DNA of 18,884 nucleotides from Lachnospiraceae bacterium UBA3645 (GTDB taxonomy: Bacteria > Bacillota > Clostridia > Lachnospirales > Lachnospiraceae): the NCBI GenBank assembly GCA_002373555.1, contig DFKM01000044.1:1-18884 (forward strand). Reading direction: 5' to 3'. The notes under the pieces were generated by a model. That model did not search any database, was not told where the DNA came from, and saw only the letters and a program-made list of their open reading frames with translations. Shown here piece by piece: positions 14,885 through 18,884 of the stretch. The translations under genes and the position numbers were made by a program. Every line of letters starts with the position of its first letter. The first letter of the stretch is position 1.

Positions 14885-14979
14885 CAGCTGGCGGGAAGCT
14901 GAGAAACAGCATTGGGGGAAAGGAAATGCTTTAATTCAGCTGACAGGAAGCTGAGAAACAGCATCGGAGGAACGGAATG
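14885..14979 (+). repeat. Tandem duplication of the MATE ribosome-binding/start region
   Basis: Copy 1 (14885-14928) and copy 2 (14937-14979) are offset by 52 nt and share CAGCTG, GGAAGCTGAGAAACAGCAT, a G-rich ribosome-binding run and a terminal ATG. Copy 2 supplies the real MATE start (ATG 14977, GGAGG at 14966-14970). Copy 1 keeps GGGGG (14914-14918) and ATG 14926, which opens a two-codon frame ATG-CTT-TAA (14926-14934). Each copy can fold a small CAGCT/AGCTG hairpin. Confidence 0.88.
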
Positions 14980-16329
14980 AATGAAGCAGCAGTCGGGAAA
15001 CGCATGTTTTCCGATCAGGATCTCTATAAACTGATCGTACCGCTCGTGATCGAGCAGGCGCTGGCCTTCTTTGTCGGCGTGGCCGACACCATGATGGTAT
15101 CTTATGCGGGCGAAGCGGCCATGTCGGGCGTCTCGCTGGTCGATATGTATACCTTCCTGGTGAGCACGCTGCTGGCGGCGCTGGGAACCGGCGGTGCAGT
15201 TGTGGTCTCCCAGTATATCGGGCACCGGGATCAGAAACAGGCGAATGAATCCGCCGGTCAGCTGATGCTGATCGCCGCGGTCGGATCGACGCTCCTAATG
15301 ATCTTCTCGCTCGTGCTGCGCGTGCAGATCATCAATCTGTTCTATCCCAATATTGAAGCGGACGTGCGCGCGGCGGCGGTTCGTTATATCTTCATTACCG
15401 CATTTTCCTATCCGTTCCTGGGACTGTACAATGCTTCCGCAGCGCTGTTCCGTTCCATGAAAAAGACCACGCATACGATGATCGTTTCGATCATCATGAA
15501 TATCATTAATGTCGTCGGAAACGCGATCGGTATCTTCATTCTGCATGCCGGCGTGGACGGCGTTGCGGTGCCGACGCTTCTTTCCAGAATGGCTGCCTGC
15601 TTCCTGATGACGGGCATGCTGTTCATGAAAGGACAGCAGATCCGGGTGTCGTTCTCCTCGATTTTCCGGGTGGATAAAGAGCATGTCCGGCGTGTGCTGC
15701 ACATCGCCATCCCGAACAGTATCGAGAACGGCCTGTTCGCGCTCGGCAGGATCCTGGTCACCAGTATCGTTTCGCTGTTCGGTACGCACCAGATCGCGGC
15801 CAGCAGCGCGGCGCTTTCCGTCGGCACGATCGCGATCATGGTCTGCAGCGGGAACAACCTCGCCTGCGTGACCGTCATCGGGCAGTGTGTCGGCGCGGGC
15901 GAGTATGAACAGGCGAAATATTATATGAAGCGGATCCTGAAGATCTCCTATCTGGGCAATATCGCCCTCACGATCATCATGCAGATCTTCCTGAACCAGA
16001 TCCTGGGACTGTATGATCTTTCCGGGGAAGCGGTCCGATATGCGTATATTCTGGTGACGATCCACAATGTCTGTGCCTGCTTCATCCACCCGACTTCGTT
16101 CAATCTGGCGAACGGGCTGCGGGCGACAGGCGATGCCGCTTATACAATGAAAGTCGGTATGGTGTCGATGTTCATTTTCCGGGTGGGCGCGGCGATCCTG
16201 TTCGGCATCATCCTGAATTTCCAGATCATCGGCGTGTGGATGGCGATGATCTCCGACTGGACGGCGAGATCCTGCGCGTTCATCTACCGATTTAAGAGCG
16301 GAAAGTGGAAAGAGAAGAGAGCAATATAG
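14977..16329 (+). CDS. MATE family multidrug/metabolite efflux transporter
   Basis: A 450-residue membrane protein with about twelve helices in two homologous halves (about 15-190 and 235-430). The first half has the family-typical opening, with KLIVPLVIEQALAFFVGVADTMMVS followed by GTGGAVVVSQYIG. The second half repeats the pattern with IAIPNSIENGLFALGRILVTS and NNLACVTVIGQCVGAGEYEQA. MATE proteins export organic cations, drugs or metabolites using sodium or proton gradients; no substrate can be read here. ATG 14977 has GGAGG six bases before it, in the second copy of a duplicated leader. The isomerase gene starts 10 nt after the stop, so the two form an operon. Confidence 0.93.
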   Translation: MNEAAVGKRMFSDQDLYKLIVPLVIEQALAFFVGVADTMMVSYAGEAAMSGVSLVDMYTFLVSTLLAALGTGGAVVVSQYIGHRDQKQANESAGQLMLIAAVGSTLLMIFSLVLRVQIINLFYPNIEADVRAAAVRYIFITAFSYPFLGLYNASAALFRSMKKTTHTMIVSIIMNIINVVGNAIGIFILHAGVDGVAVPTLLSRMAACFLMTGMLFMKGQQIRVSFSSIFRVDKEHVRRVLHIAIPNSIENGLFALGRILVTSIVSLFGTHQIAASSAALSVGTIAIMVCSGNNLACVTVIGQCVGAGEYEQAKYYMKRILKISYLGNIALTIIMQIFLNQILGLYDLSGEAVRYAYILVTIHNVCACFIHPTSFNLANGLRATGDAAYTMKVGMVSMFIFRVGAAILFGIILNFQIIGVWMAMISDWTARSCAFIYRFKSGKWKEKRAI

Positions 16330-16339
16330 GAGGGGTGTT

Positions 16340-16846
16340 ATGGAAGACAGACTGATCCTGGTAGATTATGACGATCACGAGACCGGCAGTATGGGAAAGC
16401 TCGAGGTACATCAGAAGCATCTTCTCCACCGCGCCTTTTCGGTCTTCATTTTCAGCAGCGGCCGTGACAGCGTGATCATTCAGAAACGGGCGGATGATAA
16501 GTACCATTCCGGCGGCAAGTGGGCGAACACCTGCTGCTCCCATCCCCGCACCGGAGAGACGTTATCGGAAGCCGTGCGCCGGCGGCTTGCGGAGGAAGCG
16601 GGCATCGAATGTCCGGTCACGGAAGCGGGCTCGTTTATCTATTACGCGCCGTTCGCGGACGGCCTTGCGGAATATGAATATGACCATGTGTTTGTCGGGG
16701 AATATGACGGACCGTTTACGCCGGATCCGGAGGAAGCACAGGAAATGAAGTCCGTGGAGGTGGAATGGCTGAAGCGGGATATCGAAGCTCATCCGGACAA
16801 ATACGCGCCGTGGTTCTTTACGGCGCTTCGAATCGCACTGCAATGA
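16340..16846 (+). CDS. idi: Isopentenyl-diphosphate delta-isomerase, type 1 (Nudix fold)
   Basis: A 168-residue enzyme that interconverts isopentenyl and dimethylallyl diphosphate, the two isoprenoid building blocks. Compared from memory with E. coli Idi (182 residues), metal-binding histidines fit H24, H30 and H68. The catalytic cysteine fits C66 in NTCCSHP, and the glutamates fit E111 and E113 in EYEYDHVF. The Nudix-like helix RRRLAEEAGIECPV is present. AGGAGGGG stands just before ATG 16340 in the 10-nt gap after the MATE gene, so the two are co-transcribed, and a T6 terminator follows 5 nt after the stop. Type 1 is distinct from the flavin-dependent type 2 enzyme often found in Firmicutes. 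Confidence 0.92.
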   Translation: MEDRLILVDYDDHETGSMGKLEVHQKHLLHRAFSVFIFSSGRDSVIIQKRADDKYHSGGKWANTCCSHPRTGETLSEAVRRRLAEEAGIECPVTEAGSFIYYAPFADGLAEYEYDHVFVGEYDGPFTPDPEEAQEMKSVEVEWLKRDIEAHPDKYAPWFFTALRIALQ

Positions 16847-16851
16847 ATAAT

Positions 16852-16898
16852 ACAGCCGTATCCGGCGCGCCTACTGCCCGGGAACGGCTGTGTTTTTT
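16852..16898 (+). terminator. Terminator of the MATE-idi operon
   Basis: ACAGCCGT (16852-16859) pairs with ACGGCTGT (16884-16891) and T6 follows at 16893-16898. The GC-rich loop can add a short inner CCGG-type pairing. It separates the operon from the kinase gene downstream. Confidence 0.85.
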
Positions 16899-16920
16899 CC
16901 GTCGCAGGAGAAAGAAATGT

Positions 16921-16949
16921 TTGCATATTATCATCGCCGCAGTTATACT
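16921..16949 (+). promoter_or_regulatory. Sigma-A-like promoter of the PAS histidine kinase
   Basis: TTGCAT (16921-16926), a 17-bp spacer and TATACT (16944-16949) form a near-consensus housekeeping promoter. Transcription should start near 16956, giving a leader of about 35 nt before ATG 16991. Confidence 0.7.
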
Positions 16950-16990
16950 CACATAAAGAATGCATAAAAATCATCGGGAGGCCGCGGGTC

Positions 16991-18884
16991 ATGGCTGAAA
17001 AACGATTTGAACTGAATGAACAGACGCTGTTGATCATTGATGAGATCGGGAGTCATATGCCCGGCGGGTTTTTCCTGTACAGAGCGGAAGAACCGGAAGA
17101 ACTGATCTACGCAAATCAGGCAGTGTTTGACATATTCGGCTGCAGAGACCGGGAAGAATTTACGGAGCTGACCGGCTTTACCTTTCGGGGGATGGTCTGC
17201 CCCGATGATTATGCGGAAGTAACGAAGATCATTCAGCAGCAGATCGAAAACAATAACGGGGAGACGGATCATGTGGAATACCGCATCATCCGGCGTGACG
17301 GCGCCGTCCGTTTCGTGGAAGACCATGGGCATTTTACCAGAACCAGAGCTTACGGCGGCGTCTATACGGTGTTTATTTCCGATATTACGGAGAAACGGGA
17401 GCTGCGGGAGAAGGATGCGGCTGTGCGGGATGCCGTCATCGCGACGCTGACCAACACCTACAATACCGTCTGGCTGATCAACGATGTCGTCACGGAAAGC
17501 TGTTCGCTTTATCATACAGACATGGATGAGGCGCACAGTGAAGCCATTCGCAACGCGCTGAGCCACGCGAAATATACGGATACCAAAACCCAGTATGTGG
17601 ATACGATGGTGGCGGAGGAAGACAAGGAGCGGATGCAGGAGCAGATCGGCCTTCCGTTTATCCTGGAGCAGTTTAAGACCAGCGATCAGTTCTCGATCTA
17701 TTTTATCCGCGCGCTTGAATCCGGTCCCAGACATTACCGGGTGGATTTCGGAAAAGTGAACATGCCCGGCGGCCGGACCGGCGTCGCGATGGGCTTTAAG
17801 GATGTAGAGAACAGCTACCGCAGAAGGATGGAGACGCAGGAGGCGCTGGAAAACCTGCGGAAGTCTGAGCAGGAGAACCGCCGCCTGATGGAGGAGATGC
17901 AGTCGGCCGCAAAGCTGGCGGACCTGATGGGCTCCGTTACATCCCTGCTGACCAATATGCCCGCCATGAGCTTTTCCAAGGATATCGAGACCGGACGGTA
18001 TCTTGCCTGCAACCAGGCTTTTGCGGAATACGCCGGCAAGAAGCATCCGGAGGAGGTCATCGGTCTGACGGACCATGAGATCTTCGATCCGGAGACGGCG
18101 GATCATTTCGTGGAAGACGATCAGAAGGCGATCGCCATGGACTCCGCGTATGTTTTCTTTGAGGATGTTCCGGACGCGACCGGCACCATTTTCCGGAATC
18201 TGCAGACGACAAAGACCAAATTTACGGATACGAACGGGAGAAAGTGCCTGCTCGGCATGTGCGTGGATGTCACGGAGATGACGCGCATTAAGACGGCGGA
18301 AGCGGAAGCGAACGCCAAGAAGCAGGAACTGGAAGAGAAGCTGGCACTGCAGGAGAAGCTGATCCAGAAAGAGGAACAGCAGAAAGAGCTGGACAGTATG
18401 ATCACTGCAATGGCCTCCGATTACCGCAGCGTCTACCATATCGATCTGGATACGGACGATGCTGTTTGCTACCGTGCTGATCCGGGGGATCCGAACCAGA
18501 CGCCGGAGGGCGTGCATTTCCCGTATCATGAGCGATTTATCGATTACTGCGAACGGTATGTGGATGCGGAATATCAGCAGGATTTCCTGAAGTTCATCGA
18601 TCCCGTCAATGTCCGGAAAGCGCTGGATACGGAATCGATCATCGTTTACCGGTATCTTGCGCGCAGAAACGGCGTCGAATATTATGAAATGCTCCGGATG
18701 GCAGGCGTGCGGCACCCCGGGTACAGGGATGACAACAAAGTCCATGCGATCGGCCTCGGATTTACCGTGATCGATGAAGAGATGCGGGAATCCATGGCAC
18801 AGAACCACGCGCTTGCGGAAGCGCTGGCGGCGGCGGAGGATGCGAACAAGGCGAAGACGATCTTCCTCTCCAACATGAGCCATG
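16991..18884 (+). CDS. Multi-PAS sensor histidine kinase, 3' end outside window
   Basis: The first 631 residues of a cytoplasmic sensor kinase; no transmembrane helix is seen. A PAS domain with its PAC end (about 12-137; YRIIRRDGAVRFVEDHG, FISDITEKREL) comes first. A second region (about 140-275) looks PAS-like but is less certain. A short coiled coil (about 278-302) and a clear PAS (about 305-428, ending MCVDVTEMTRIK) follow, then another Glu/Lys-rich coiled coil (430-468) and a further PAS-like region (about 470-595). The sequence stops within KTIFLSNMSH, the start of a HisKA domain, with H631 as the probable phospho-acceptor. GGGAGG (16976-16981) precedes ATG 16991 by 9 nt. Proteins of this layout are usually hybrid kinases ending in receiver domains, but that part is not visible. 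Confidence 0.88.
   Translation, partial: MAEKRFELNEQTLLIIDEIGSHMPGGFFLYRAEEPEELIYANQAVFDIFGCRDREEFTELTGFTFRGMVCPDDYAEVTKIIQQQIENNNGETDHVEYRIIRRDGAVRFVEDHGHFTRTRAYGGVYTVFISDITEKRELREKDAAVRDAVIATLTNTYNTVWLINDVVTESCSLYHTDMDEAHSEAIRNALSHAKYTDTKTQYVDTMVAEEDKERMQEQIGLPFILEQFKTSDQFSIYFIRALESGPRHYRVDFGKVNMPGGRTGVAMGFKDVENSYRRRMETQEALENLRKSEQENRRLMEEMQSAAKLADLMGSVTSLLTNMPAMSFSKDIETGRYLACNQAFAEYAGKKHPEEVIGLTDHEIFDPETADHFVEDDQKAIAMDSAYVFFEDVPDATGTIFRNLQTTKTKFTDTNGRKCLLGMCVDVTEMTRIKTAEAEANAKKQELEEKLALQEKLIQKEEQQKELDSMITAMASDYRSVYHIDLDTDDAVCYRADPGDPNQTPEGVHFPYHERFIDYCERYVDAEYQQDFLKFIDPVNVRKALDTESIIVYRYLARRNGVEYYEMLRMAGVRHPGYRDDNKVHAIGLGFTVIDEEMRESMAQNHALAEALAAAEDANKAKTIFLSNMSH

Larger units (their letters stand above)
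14293..14976. other. 684-bp non-coding region between divergent lipid kinase and MATE genes
   Basis: From left to right: the leftward lipid kinase promoter (to about 14352), a short AT-rich stretch, the tandem array (14400-14715), and then an AT-rich segment with small competing hairpins (14764-14802). After these come a weak -10-like TATACT (14848-14853) that may serve the MATE gene, and a duplicated start region (14885-14979). I see no convincing gene here; short open frames cross the repeats only by chance. Confidence 0.8.

Noticed and set aside
16949..18883. A 644-codon open frame on the minus strand
   Set aside because: It mirrors the PAS kinase on the plus strand, which has a ribosome site, a promoter and recognisable PAS and HisKA motifs; the minus product is Arg/His/Leu-rich without family features.

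Overview
The window looks like chromosomal DNA from an anaerobic gut- or rumen-type member of Clostridia, probably Lachnospiraceae-like. This is inferred from strong GGAGG-type ribosome binding sites, a YesM/YesN-type two-component pair beside a sugar ABC operon that lacks its own ATPase, a YesL (DUF624) protein, the tail of a GGGtGRT-family protein, and a moderately GC-rich coding sequence. No species can be named from the sequence alone.

Positions 1-2845 hold the 3' end of a GGGtGRT-like gene, a hairpin, and a GH3 beta-glucosidase-type enzyme whose domains run in the permuted order (C-domain, FnIII-like, then the catalytic barrel). It ends at a long perfect inverted repeat that it shares tail-to-tail with the following regulator genes.

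Positions 2856-12485 form a carbohydrate uptake locus. A YesN-like AraC response regulator and a YesM-like histidine kinase are transcribed leftwards. Diverging from them is a rightward operon: lipoprotein sugar-binding protein, two CUT1-type permeases, a small membrane-anchored protein with a binding-protein-like outer part, YesL, and a compact GH78-like (alpha-L-rhamnosidase-related) enzyme. The divergent promoter region carries a 12-nt exact direct repeat with 23-bp periodicity, which is a good candidate operator for the regulator. Taken together the genes suggest sensing, import and cleavage of a plant-type oligosaccharide or glycoside, possibly rhamnose- and glucose-containing; the substrate is inference. 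The ATPase would have to come from elsewhere in the genome.

Positions 12486-14292 carry a CPBP membrane protease and a convergent diacylglycerol/lipid kinase whose 3' ends overlap by 53 nt. Positions 14293-14976 are non-coding and contain the most unusual sequence here: a 41/42-bp tandem array with two unit types arranged B-A-A-A-A-A-B, then a second, younger-looking duplication of the ribosome-binding/start region of the next gene. Positions 14977-16846 are a MATE transporter and a type 1 isopentenyl-diphosphate isomerase in one operon closed by a good terminator. From 16991 a multi-PAS histidine kinase with its own sigma-A-like promoter runs off the window, cut exactly at the presumed phospho-accepting histidine.
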